Positions 10,849 through 22,853 of a DNA stretch of 64,000 nucleotides are shown one piece after another (the first letter of the stretch is position 1; each line of letters begins with the position of its first letter). The notes below the pieces were generated by a model. That model ran no database searches. It was not told the DNA's origin and saw only the letters and a program-made list of their open reading frames with translations. The position numbers and the translations under genes were made by a program. Origin of the DNA: Heterotrichella gracilis (Eukaryota; Sar; Xanthophyceae; Tribonematales; Xanthonemataceae). The stretch covers positions 62,001-126,000 of the forward strand of contig JAULBX010026829.1 of NCBI GenBank assembly GCA_032358255.1, read 5' to 3'.

Positions 10849-13226
10849 GCCAGATACCACCCTGGGCCATGTGCGCCAAAGCTGCCAGCATGGCATGGAG
10901 GCACAGCGTGGGGGGACATCTGGTCCAGCTAGAGAGGTTAGGCAGTGCAAGCTACCAGGCGGCCATGTGGCCGCACTGATGTGCTGGGCTGCTGCAGCAA
11001 CACACGAAGCCTCAATGGCTCAATGGATGTGACTAGCACTGCCTGATAGGAAAGTGGCCACCGCCCAGGTGGGCCCCTAGGCAGGTTTTATTAATGCACC
11101 CCCTGTTGAAAGAATGTTGTAGTAAACGCGCGCCCAGTCCTTATTTATGTCCTTCCCCTGCGTATACCCTTTCGGGGTTTTTATGCGGGCCGGCGAAAAA
11201 CTTAAGGTGCTGCAGGACCAGCTTTTCTATTTGGAAAAACCACTTTCTTGCTTTTTTCTTTATTGTGTGAAGGCTTTCAAACCCTGAACAGTATTTTCAG
11301 CAGTGTGCTTCAGCAGTTTGTAGTGGGAGCATGCCTAGGTTTAAGGTTTTAGGGTTTAGGTTTGCCTGCGGTGGGAACAGTTTACTACTTCTGCGAGAAT
11401 AAGTGATGCAGCGTCATTTGGTCATTGCTTGGCCACGGTTTTGTCAGTTTTGCTGCAGCAGTAGTGCATGGGGTTAACGACCCTCCAATAAACTGCTTCC
11501 CTTGCCTCTCATCAAGTTGTTTTTGGTAATAATGTGGGGGGCTGAATATCTGGAGCTGAGGGCACAGGCTGCCCATGCCCTGTACCCTTGCTTAGGGTCC
11601 CATTACCCTTTGCTTATAGCTAGGTCCAGTATCCTTGAGTAGGGCCCTTATTGTGCGGTACCATATACTATTATTTGTCAGTGTGGTTTAAAATGTGACT
11701 CACTCAGTGATCGCAGCCTGCCGTCTTTCCTCTTTGTTGCGCCTCTGTTTTGTGCCCCCGTTTTTTGGCTGAAGTCAGACACAGTACCTTGCGGTTTCCC
11801 CACATTTTCATGGCACGCACGGCTGGAACTGTGTACTTGTGTGCTGGCAACAATTTGGCCTAATTTATTGTGAAGGGCCTTGCGTGCAGCTTTTCATGGC
11901 GGGTTCTGCCCATTTTCACACTGCTACGATGGTTTGGGCCAGGATTCCTAGCGGCTGGTGAGCTCGTTCATGATGTACCACGATGTTGTGGACTTGACCA
12001 TTTGAAAGGCATAACCCGATGGCCATCAGGGGCCCGGGAACACCTGTTATTGTATTTATTGAGTTGGAAAAGCCAACTATTTTCGGCATTGTGTTCATGT
12101 GTACCCATGCTTTCTTTCTTTCTTCTTCTTTCTGTAACATTCCAAAGTGGGTAATGGTAAAGCACTGGGACATGAGCGCCTCCTTCTGGGTCTGCACTCC
12201 ACAGTACAGAAGTTCAACGCTGTACCAAATCCTACTAGGGTAGTACCCCAAACAAGGCATGGGCGCCCCTCTAGCTTAGCTAGCCCCTCGAGATCTATCC
12301 AGCGGTCCACAATACCCTAAACCCTAAACTCAGTACCCTCGTGAGGGTTGCGCATCAAAGAAGCTAACTCTCGCGAGCTCGCTGGCAATCTAGCCAGTCG
12401 TATACAAAGGCAAAAGCCGGGTACTGTGCGAAAAGAGCACTGCTGAGCTCCACATCCTACCCGATGCACTGCCCAGTCGCTTTCATATGTGTACGCCCTT
12501 GTAGTGGCCAACACAGTGGCCTAGAAGCGCTTCTGCAGCTCAAAGATCTGTAACCCAGCAGTGGCCCTGCACCCACAGGTCGCTGATAAAGAACCAGTAC
12601 AAGAAGATGACGATCAGAACAAGCACAGCCAAGGAGTACACCTTTGCCCACTGTACATGCAGCACTGCAGGGCACCTGGTACATTTCTGTACCCGTCATA
12701 TCGCGTCACCATTCACGTGGATCAGCAAGGTCACACGTGCACGCGTAATGCCATAAACTGGTCCGGTCAACCAGCCAACGGACTCTAAAGGTAGTAGGAG
12801 GGGGGCACTCGAGTTGGCAAAAAATGAGCCATTTCGGAATGGTGGGGTCTGTTTTCCAGCTCGGCACGAAACTTACGAGACGTGCACACACCCCTGGAAA
12901 AAGTGCTGCAACAAAACCTCGGTGGTTGCACCCTTAGGCAAAAGTGTTTGGGTTGCGTCTCCTAAGCAGCGTTGCGTTCCGAGATACCTTGCGAAGTGCG
13001 GGTGGACCCTGCTCTTGAATGTGTGCCAGCCCTGATAGAACCTTCTTCGCAGAAGAGCCAGGGAACGGCAGCGCTAGTGGGCTTGTTTCTGGTCCATTTT
13101 CGCCGCCTCGAGCAAGGCCGAGCGTCACTGTGCAGCCTTGAGACGTATGGCTTTAGTGTTGTGGTGTTGAACGGATGAGACCTCGGGGCTAGCTGCCTTG
13201 AAGGAGGCGCCCGAAGGGCTGTACAC
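10849..13226. other. Intergenic stretch between the two kinase genes
   Basis: No gene is supported here. It presumably contains the 3' UTR of kinase 1 and the promoter of kinase 2. It is less GC-rich than the exons and has a few telomere-type heptamers (about 11336-11360, 12312-12330). The open frames seen are short and lack recognisable motifs. Confidence 0.6.
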
Positions 13227-16200
13227 ATGATGATGCCAGTGTGGTGGGGCGCAAAACGATGGCCTTTTTTGGCCCAAGGAGGGACAGGGCTGGTGGCCTG
13301 GATCGCCCAGTTCGTTATCCTGAGCAGCTGTGCGCCGATCACAAGCATGTTCGGCCCCCAAGGCGTCGTGAATGTGTCTACCAGCGCGGATCTGGCGGAG
13401 GTTTTGCGACGACCTAGCTCAATCGTCAGTCTGGTGGTTCAGTTGCAAGGTACGATTGCCCAGGGGCGTTGTGCTTTTGGGCTGGTGAATAGTCTGTACA
13501 CAGGGGCACAAAACCAGGGAAGTCAGCCTTCGTGCCCTGCCACGCTGGCAAGATGCAAGCTGTTCACAAACTTGCCGAGAAAATATCCACAGCAGCTTCA
13601 AGTTTGGGTGGTGCCTTCCCCACTGACCTGCCCGGCTTGCTGTGAAACTAACAACCTTCTCTAACGTCCTGTTTGCAGGTAACCTGACTTTGGATGCAGA
13701 GACATGGCTTCCAGACTCAACAGGCAGACTGGGACCCAACCAAAATATCACCATATTTGGAGGTGAGCACCATTGGTGGACAGCCATCTCAGCAAGCCCT
13801 GTCGAGCTCAGCATGCTGGTCACTTAGGTTCACACTGAGTGTCACCACCTCACCAACCAACACCCAGCAACCACCTGCTTCCTCTGTGTACTGCAGATCT
13901 GGCTGCTCCCTACGACCACTGGGTGGACTTCAGCCAAATAGCGGCTGCGTTTGTGGTGCCGGGGGGAAGCGTGCTGTCCTTCTGCGGGGTCAACGTACGC
14001 AACATGGGGCTGCCAAACGCCTCTGACGCCCCAAGCATGCTGCACAACGAGCTGTCTCCCCTGTGGCCCTCTGTGGTGGTGGAGGTCAACGCAAACGTGA
14101 GACACGCCTGCCTGCAGCAAAACCTTCATCTCTGAATTCCAAGCAGATACAACCAGCTTATCCCACTGTGCGCACCTGTGGTGGTTGGAGGTCAACTGTG
14201 AGCCACTCAGGCCCTGTACTTGGCACTTGCAGCGTCAACAAAGCACCCAGTGTGCAACCACATGGGCCTGCTTGTTAGTTGCTTGGTCCTGACCTACCAA
14301 GGGACACTTCTCCCAAATGCCGTTGAAAGAGGCAACTGGTTTTGCAAGTCGGCCTTCTGAGAACATGAGCTCATGCCCAAGTGTGCTACATGGCATTCCA
14401 CCTCACTGACCCGGTCACTGGTGTGCCCCCGCATGCAGCTCATCCTGCACAGCAGCAACGTGTGGGCGTGGGCGCACGACTGCAGCCTGACAGCCCTGCA
14501 GGCTGGGAAGAAGGAATGGGAGTCAGTTGCCAACCTGACCTCGGCTTCCATAGTGTTGCTGCCAGACGCTGGCACGCTGTTTGTCGCTGGGAGTGCGGTG
14601 GCGGAGGTGGGCGTGGCCGAGAGCGCCTCTGCGGATGAGAGCCTAGGTAGGTTGGTGGGCTGGCAGGAGGTGTGGCCTATGTAACGGTGCTGGTGCTGGT
14701 TCTAAGACCCTGTGGATGGGGCAGCATTCAGGCGGTATGTTATTGGCAGGTTTGTGCTGTGGGGGAGATGACATTTGTTGAAAGCCTATATAGGTGGTGG
14801 GGGCAAAGGAGACTTGACCAAAATTGGTGGGGTTAGACGCCTTGATGGCTTTCAGACCAAAGAGGGAGTACCCAGCACCTGGAGGCAGTGGGCAACTGAC
14901 AGTGCCATGCCTGGCATCATGTTACATGCCATGGGTTGTTACAAGAGAAGTGGCGTGAGGCATGGCAGTGGCGTCTCATTGAGACGTCTCGTGCGTTCGC
15001 CTGCTGGCAGGGCTCGGGCAAAGCTGCACCACACCCACACATTACACTGGCATTGCATCCACACCCACACGTTACACGTGCTTCTGCAGGCACCTTCTGC
15101 TTCATGCCGCACGACGTGCACTTCATCTGCCAGGCCGCCCCCGCCGCCGCCCCCCAGCCCAGCTCGGACCACACCGCAGCGATCGTGGGGGGCGTTATAG
15201 GCGGCGTCGCGCTGCTGGCGCTGCTGGCAGGCGCAGCCGGGTGGCATTGGAGGCACACACATGCCTGCCGAGGCAAGGCGCAGCCTGCGGCATGGGGGGC
15301 GCTACCCACGGGGGGTTCACTGACCGCCTTGCAATACAAGCTCAGCAAGAACGGGGACAGCGCGCTGTCCGTGGGGTTGGCCAGTGGTGCCGGTGGGGCC
15401 GCTTGCTCGGGAGGCTTGCTGGGGGGGGTGGCGCTGCAGGAGCTTGACAGCTCATCGGCCCTGGAGCGGGTGGACAGGCATGGTGGGTGATGCATCATGC
15501 TGAACTATTGTTTATTGAGATGGGCGTGCACAGCTTCCACGCATGGGATCATCCCCTCCCCAAGTGGCGCCCAACACTCGCGCATGCCCGCCCACTGGCT
15601 TGCACCTTGCACCGCCATTCTCCTGCACCCCACCACGCCGCTTTACACTCGCCACGTCCCACCAGCACCAGCACCACACCCACCACACCACGCACCACCC
15701 ACTCCTGCACCCACACATCGCGCCACCCACCATGCCACCCACCACACCACCCACCATGCCATGCAGGCCATGACCTCAGCGCCGCCAGCTCAGCTGGTGA
15801 CATCTCCCAACCAGGGAGGGAGGGCCGCATCGTCTCGGTCCCCCCTTCCCGCCCCACCCCCATTGCGGGGCTGCACCTGGGCACCATTCTGGGAAGGGGC
15901 GCCTTTGGCACGGTGTATGCAGGTGCGCGTTTCCCCAATTGGAAGAAATCGCTGTGTATTATGTGTAATCGCAACCGATCACATTCCCCCCCTGCGTGTG
16001 CTCACCCACCCTTCACAATTGACATGTGGTGGTCAAGGAGGGTCATCCCACACCCACCTGCCGCAACCAATTGCTCTGCACCCGTCCCCATCGGAACCAA
16101 TCGCTCTATACCCCTCCCGGTCGCAACTCCTCACTGTGTTTTCGGCTTCCCGCAGCCACGCTCCACGGCGCAGAGGTTGCTGTGAAGGTGGTGGACCACA

Positions 16201-18945
16201 CCACCTGCCGCATACGCGCCATCGGCCGGGAGTGCGCACTCAGCACCTCCCTGTCCCACCCCAATATCGTGGCCACCCTCCAGGTGTGCACGGCGCAGCA
16301 GGGGGGGCGGCCACACCACGAGGAGGGTGTCGGCATCCGGGCCCTGGACCCTAAACCCCAGGTAGGGTACAGGGGGAACAGGGGTCAGGCACACACCGAT
16401 GCATAGGGTATTGGCATCCACTCCCTAGGTAGGGGCACATGAGGCATATGCGCTGACCTGATCCAGTATGGCCTTACCGTAAATCAAAATTGCCAGGAAT
16501 CAAATGCTGGGGGACTTATGTTCATGGCTGACTGCAAATCTGGCTGTGCTGCTGGAATGCATGCCATGGTACTAACGCAACCCCACACCCCAGGCGGGAC
16601 CCTTGTCTAGGTTTTTGACCCAGCAGCGGGAGGCGTACGAGGGGTCCTGGCAAGAAGCAGACCCAGATGCGTGGGCCGCCATGCTCATGGTGAATGCCAA
16701 GGGTGGTTTCAAGCGGAAACAGGCGGAGGCGGAGGTGCCGGGGGCGCGCGGAGGTGGTGTTGGATGCACATGTGGTGGGTGGCCTAGGGAGTTTTGCGCC
16801 GCCTGCCAGCTGGCTGGTGCGGAGGTGCTTTTCTTGCCAGAGCACCAATCGAAAGGTACGCCTGCTTGGTGGTCCCTGAACCCTAAACCCTGGACCCTAA
16901 GCCTGCCTCCCTGAGTGCTTGCTTGCCGTTGGGATGTGACATGCCTGCGTGTGTGGCTGCTTGGCCGGGGGGTTGGGGCAGAGCCATGGGAGCAGGGTGC
17001 AGTGCCATCAGACACCACCCTGCAGTAATGAAGGTCGCGCACCAGCAGCGCACCTTGCTTGTGACCCGGTATGCACAGCTACCATCCCTTGCACTCCCAA
17101 CCATAATCCTTGAATTTGCCATCAATTTGCCATCCCCATGCACTTGCCTAGCTGGCCCCAGCCCATTCCTCGACTGGAGAATGCACCCTCATTTGACAAG
17201 CGATAAAACCCCACAATTTCCATCTGCCCTCCTGCAGCATCCCCAGCTGCCTCGGGCGCCCTCTTTGAGCTCGAGGCCGCATCCGCTCTCGACATGAGTT
17301 CACTCTACAAGCAGCTCATGGCGGAACACCAGGCCAGCCTGCTGAAACCCCCACCCAGCCAGCTCGAATCCCCGCCCAGCCAGCTCGAATCCTCACCCAG
17401 CTTCAGCGACAGGGAGGGCAACCTCCCGGGGGTGCCGGAGCAAACACCCCTGGACCTCCCCAGCAGCGGTTGCGATCCCACCCCCCTTGCGGCGGACTGC
17501 AGCCCCTCTCAACACCCACCGGCGACGCCTGGAAACGACGCTTCCGAACCCGCCAACCCCGCAGGGGTGAGCCGAAGCCAGCAGCGGCAGACGGCGGCGG
17601 CGCCTAAGGTGGGTGCTGCGTGGCCCCGTGAGCTGACGTTTGTGCCCAGCGGCGCGCCGGGGGCCCCGCCGGGGTTCAACATCCTCGAACAAAGCTTGTT
17701 TGAGCAGCGGTCGCTGGCGGCGGACGACGGCGGCGCGCTGCTGCGCCAGGTGTCGTCGCTGCGCCACCTGCAGACGTGGGTGGTGATGGAGCGCTGCGGC
17801 TGTGGGGCGCTGGACGCTGCGGTGCTGCAGGGGAGGATGATGGCGGACAGGGGGAGGGGGCTGCCACACTGGGTAGGTGTTGGGTTAGGGTCTAGGTTGA
17901 TGGTTGTGGACATGGGGAGGGGCTGCCGCACTGGGTAGGTGCAGGGGTGCAGGGTTTGGGTCAGGGTTTAAGATGTTGGTGGTGGACAGGGTACGTGCAG
18001 GGTGTGGTGGTATAGCAAGGCGAGGCTTTTGTTGCATGAGATGTATGCATGAATAGGTGGCGCGGAATATGAGGCATATGATGGAAGTGATTTGATGCAT
18101 GGACAAAGATTGCAACATGGTATTCATCAGCATGAGATGGATATACCACCCGCTCTAATCTCATCGTTTTATTGTACTAAATTTCTGCTTAGCAAGGTGT
18201 TACCTTTTGGTTATAGACCTGTTTTGTTGTTTATCACATCGTTTTGTTCTTGCAGGGCAAGGTGTACTCCACCCTGGTGGAGATCGCCACAGGCCTGGAC
18301 TACCTGCACTCCCAGGGGGTCATCCACGGCCACCTCAAGTGCGCAAACGTGATGCTGGCACAGCACCCAGGGAACCCGCAGCGCCTGCGCTGCCAGCTGG
18401 CGGATTACGGGCTCTCGCGCGTGTTGGAGCGGGGGCGTGGCCACCTGCACAGCAGCTCGCGCAACAGCCTGATGTGCGCGGCGCCGGAGACGCTGGGGGG
18501 CGGCGCGCTGTGCTTTGCCTCGGACGTGTACGCCTTTGGGCTCATAAGTAAGTGCCTGGGGGCTGATACTCATGCATTTACACTCATGCATATGCCAGGG
18601 TAGGGCTGGAATGTGGAGGGCATGTGACTTTCAACTGCTAAACATGGCTGGTTGTTAAAGCACCTGAACCTCGCCAACCCACTAATATGCACCCGCTACC
18701 CCCCCCACCTTGCAGTGTACGAGCTGGCATCGGGGATGGGCGCGTTTGACGGCATCCCCACCAGCATGATAGCCTTCCAGATCACCCAGCACAGCTGGCG
18801 ACCCCAGGTCCCAGAACACTTCCAGGCGCCCTTCACGGCGCTGCTGGTGCGCTGCTGGGCCACCGATGTCGCCGCCCGCCCCACCGCACCTGCCCTGCTG
18901 GCGGAGCTGGTCGAGATGCACGCCACCTGGCGCAGTGACCAATGA
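13227..18945 (+). CDS. Receptor-like protein kinase paralogue, predicted pseudokinase (tandem copy 2)
   Basis: Predicted exons: 13227-13449, 13679-13762, 13897-14096, 14439-14646, 15090-15482, 15767-15922, 16156-16283 (may run to 16361), 16594-16855, 17238-17872, 18256-18547, 18716-18945; about 936 or 962 aa. Four exons have the same length as in the upstream kinase (223, 84, 128, 292 bases), so the two are an old tandem pair. Order: signal peptide, extracellular part of about 260 aa, one membrane helix (AAIVGGVIGGVALLALLAG, about 266-290), kinase domain. Gly loop GRGAFGTVY, VAVK lysine (about 432) and alpha-C Glu (about 447) are kept. The catalytic loop reads HGHLKCANV: His replaces the catalytic Asp (about 789), and DFG has become DYG. 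APE is present. It probably binds nucleotide weakly or acts as an allosteric or docking partner; catalysis is unlikely. An insert of about 270-295 aa precedes the hinge VVMERCGCG. Confidence 0.85.
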
Positions 18946-19190
18946 GCAGTGCCAGGGGCCAACGCCACATCAGCCTCACCCAAATGCGCATTTCCGCTGG
19001 CATCTGATGCTCTCCCCTGCCCTGCTGACGCCAGCTGCTTAACATGCACGCCGCCTGGCGCAGCGACAGCGGCGGCCAGTGAGCTTTGCCAGGGGCACCC
19101 AAAATTTTGCAGTTTCAGCGGGCATCTGGTGCCCTGTTGCTGCAGTGCTGCGCAAGGGGGGGGGATGCACGCCACCTGGCGTGGCGACAT
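18909..19190 (+). repeat. Stop-codon end of kinase 2 repeated into the 3' flank
   Basis: The segment ATGCACGCCACCTGGCGCAGTGAC that ends the kinase-2 reading frame recurs at about 19044 (ATGCACGCCGCCTGGCGCAGCGAC) and 19168 (ATGCACGCCACCTGGCGTGGCGAC). The spacings are about 130 and 124 bases. The following TTTGCCAGGGGC / GCAGTGCCAGGGGC portion is repeated too, so the unit spans the stop codon and early 3' UTR. Confidence 0.85.
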
Positions 19191-21115
19191 TGCGGCCAAT
19201 GCGCGTCCACGTCGCGAGCGGAGCAGCTGGCGGCATGTCAGGGCCCAGCCAGTGGGGCATTTCTTGCTGCTGCCTGTAGGCGTGCAGATGCAGTGCTGGG
19301 CCGCGCCACCACCCAGGCACGCTTCATGCAGTCCCTGCTCCAGGTGGCTTTGGCGGAGTGACAGCAGCGGCAGCCCGCTTGACCTGAGAAAAGTGCAGAT
19401 GGGTAAAACTGGGGTCTAAAACCCGCTTGACCACAGGCCTAACGCCTCCCGCCACGCACTGCCGCCGTCCCAGTTCAGGTTGGCGACAGGCAGGCTGGAG
19501 GTGCGAAGGGGAGGGGGCCGCACACGCCACACAGCGTGCACCAACACGGCAGGGGAGCATTGCGGTGCGGTTTCTGGGGGCAGGTGGAGCGGGGGGGCCC
19601 TTTTTCAACATGGGGTGGTCAGTACTGCTATTAAGCACCGGAATTCGTTTTTTTATTGGTTGGGTAGTATGGGTCCCTGAAATTTGTTTGTTAGTGGTAG
19701 TTTCTTTCCAGGCCCCTACAGCAGCCCATATTGGAAGTTTGACCTCCGAGATGGTAACCGTTCAGGCCAGTTTCCTGGTTTGGGCAGGTTGTCTGTCAGT
19801 GGTTGTGACACCAGTTGTTGTTGGCTTGTGAACTTTTTGGGGTATGCGGTTTAAGGTTCAGCATGTCCAAATTTCTGTGCAGCTGGCTTACTAGCTGCTG
19901 GCATCATGATGCCCAGGGGGAATATGAAGTGTTTTTTCCCTAGTAGTCACTTTTCACGAGCTCCCATGTGCAGATTCCAGTTGCTTCAAAAGGCTTTTCC
20001 AGCCTTCACAGGCTTATTGCCTTGTGTGCCCCTGAAGGGCGCACTTTTGTTCCAAGCTTCTTGCCTTAAAGTGTGCTGCTGCGCGCCGTGTGGTGTTTGT
20101 TCGTACAAATCGAGGGATCTAGGGTATACAGGGTAGGGTTTAGGGCGAGTGCAACCGATGGACTTAGGGTTTGACTCCAAGGGTGTTTGCTTGTGCAACA
20201 TAGGGTCAGCCATACGTTTGGCGGCTGTCTTTGGGTTAAAGTCAGTGCAACACTTGAATAAACTTAGTATTTGCTTCAGGCCCTTCAGGGTTTTTCTTCT
20301 CCTTTTTTCTTATTTATTCGCACAGCAGTTGTTGGTTTGCTGCCTTGTGGTGGGTGTTAGGGTTCCTAGTACAGGGTACACACACTATGGTAGTGCTTTC
20401 CGTGGTTCCAAGCGTTATGGTTGGGCATTGTATGCCCAGTTTGTTCTCCTAGTCCCGCTTGTGCTTGCTACGCATCACAGTCTTTTAGCGTAGGTGCCGC
20501 TCCAGACGACAAATTGCCAGTGTGGACCAGTAGAGAAACAGCTGCTAGTCAGGTAGGACTGGGGTATGACGCCATTCGCCTCGAGCTTAGACTAGGTGCA
20601 GCCCATGAAGCCACCAATGTCTGTTACCTGCCACAGTCTGGGGGGGAATTGTAACCCGCCCGATGGTTCTGCGTGCGTTTGTGACCATTGTTGTCCACAC
20701 CACAAGGCGACACGGTATGCAGTGTTCACTCTTTGCAGATTAGTTGCAGCATATGATACTGCATGTCTCCGTGGCAAGAGTCAATAGTGTTACACGGGGT
20801 GGCAACAGCCAGCAGCCAATCGTCCTGAACACAGCGGGGTCCTATGCTGCATAGGAACAGAGGCAGTGGCCTTGCATTGTCACAGTGGTTGCGGCCAATG
20901 ACTGGTCTTGCGTCTGCATGAAAGTGATCAAGCCCTCATTCAGTGCCTCAAGTCTACCTACATTGCTCTATAAGTGTCTCCTGGCCAGCTACAGACTGGC
21001 TACCAGGCACATACGAGTGTTATATGGCGCTGATGGCATCCTCCAGCACAACAGCTGCTGTGGCCCAACTCCCCCCAAACCCACAGTCCCCAGCTCAAGC
21101 TGCTCGGAGGGTCAG

Positions 21116-21220
21116 CTTGGTTGAGTACGGGTTTGCAAATGAGTACCAGACGTTCCAGAAGGCATGGCTGCGTCCTGGAGCTTCTGGTACTCAATTGCAA
21201 AGCCATACTCAACCAAGGAG
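21116..21220. repeat. Imperfect inverted repeat (foldback), arms about 50 bp
   Basis: GCTTGGTTGAGTACGGGTTT on the left pairs with the reverse complement of the right arm, which reads CTTGGTTGAGTATGGCTTTG on the minus strand. The pairing continues through GCAAATGAGTACCAGA versus GCAATTGAGTACCAGA. There is almost no loop. It could be a small foldback element or a transcribed hairpin. Confidence 0.75.
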
Positions 21221-21283
21221 TCCCCCTGCTCCTGTTTGGCCCGAACCCAACACAGCCTTGTGAAGAGCAGCGTCCTTCTCACG

Positions 21284-21360
21284 CAGCTCTCTCTCCTTGC
21301 CCTCTTGAAACTCCCGGAGCTCTCTCTCCTTGCTCTCTTTAAACTCCCGGAGCTCTCTCT
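21284..21360 (-). repeat. 33-bp tandem repeat
   Basis: Two full units and a partial third of AGCTCTCTCTCCTTGCCCTC… type. On the minus strand one frame reads as charged ERELREF repeats followed by a stop near the adjacent foldback. It might be a remnant of a coiled-coil exon or plain low complexity. Confidence 0.6.
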
Positions 21361-21690
21361 CAGAGTCTTAGACTCAGGTCTAGTCCCTCTGCCCACCGCC
21401 CAGCGGTAAATGCTGCGCCCATCACGGCTAACACAACGGTATACGCCGGTGCATCTCTCGACAGCAACTGAAAGCCCAAGCGTAAGCCCTGCAAGGCTGA
21501 ACGCTGGACTTCTGGCACATCACCATGCTGCACCATTCCCGCCACCTCCCTCCACCCTCCCGCCACCTTCCTCTCCCTGACTTGAACAAATACCGAGGTC
21601 TCAACAGCACATTTTGCACTGGCTTATCTCGCTGGTAAAGCAAAAAGCCTGGGAGACCCTGTGCAAATAACGTTTGACCTTAGTCATTAA

Positions 21691-21786
21691 GCTGCAACCC
21701 ATCAAAGTGGCGGGCTTTGAATTACCGTCGCTAGCAACAGGAGTTTACTAGTTCATTCAAGGCTCGCCACTTCAATGGGTTGCAGC
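21691..21786. repeat. Inverted repeat with 32-bp arms and 32-bp loop
   Basis: Left arm 21691-21722 (starts GCTGCAACCCATCAAAGTGG) and right arm 21755-21786 (ends CACTTCAATGGGTTGCAGC) pair with only a few mismatches. The length and compact form suggest a foldback or MITE remnant, or a small hairpin RNA locus. Confidence 0.8.
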
Positions 21787-22853
21787 AGTATCGCTCCCAC
21801 ATATTGGCACAGAGTGTCACCAACTTGGTGTCCCCTGTAATAAGTCCTGATAGGACTCAACAACAAGCTGGAAGGTGCAGCTGGGCCAGGGCCTGGCCGC
21901 CAGGCCCAGCAGTTTCAGTGGCAATCAAGGCTTACAGAACACCCTTGCCCATTTTCCACAGCATAGCTTGCTAGGCATGTCACTTCAAAAACGTCAGATC
22001 AGGCTGCTGCAAGTCGAGCCAGGTCCAGCGAAATAAGTCCTTTGTGTAGTCTACTGACCTCCCCAAAAGCTGGACATTCTGATGTCCTTCAGAAAAGGTA
22101 GTACACTGACAACGAAGGCCTTGCTAAGTGGACAGCAGTTATTCAGGAACGCAACCCTTTACTTTTCCTCTCGAGCATATAATATTCCGTTTCAAATTGC
22201 ACTGCTGGTGGAGCTGAAAATACCCACCCACCCACAACGGCTCTAGAAGCAACTGCAACAGCAGCACATAAAGCTGCTGCGCTTAGATTAGGGAAAACTG
22301 TGGTGGCATAGCACCAACACAAACACAACCCTAAAAGCCTACTCCTAGGAACCACTTAACTCATCAAAATTGCACTCGGCTGACCTCGGCATGCATTGGT
22401 CAACAGGCCCAGTGACACATACTTTGTTGTCTGCCTGTGGATAGGCGTTGTCAGCGCGCGATAACAGCCAAGCCAGCATGCAGCTGGACAGTAAAAGCTC
22501 TGCAGCTACTCAACTCAAAAACCCTCGTGTAGCCCTCTACCGCTAGATGACGCACAACTTAGTCACCCAGCAACACACTTGTGGGTCAACACAGCCTGCA
22601 CTGGGGACACTCTCGATAATATCACAGCTACGTTGCAAGCAACAGTTGGAAATTCTTGGCAAGCATTTTCAGTAACACGCATTGCGTTAGTTCAAACTAC
22701 TCTTTCAGCTATGCTATGCCAGCATGACGTGGGGCATACGTTTTGTCTTTTTTGTGTGAAGGCATGACATGCCTTGCCTTGTATATTTGTCACTTCTGCG
22801 TTGGGTGCAGCGCCTGCCCCAAGGCCCCCAAAACCTCCCCCACCAGTCCCCAA

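Larger units (their letters stand above)
18946..22853. other. Convergent intergenic region
   Basis: No gene is supported. After the stop-end repeats of kinase 2 there are two foldbacks (21116-21220 and 21691-21786), a 33-bp tandem repeat (21284-21360) and scattered heptamers (about 20130-20170). The 3' ends of kinase 2 (+) and the GAF gene (-) both point into it. Short open frames, including one at 19427-19831 with hydrophobic runs, lack motifs and I do not call them. Confidence 0.55.

Noticed and set aside
19427-19831. 134-aa plus-strand frame with hydrophobic runs
   Set aside because: No motif, lies in the 3' flank of kinase 2, and base composition resembles non-coding sequence.
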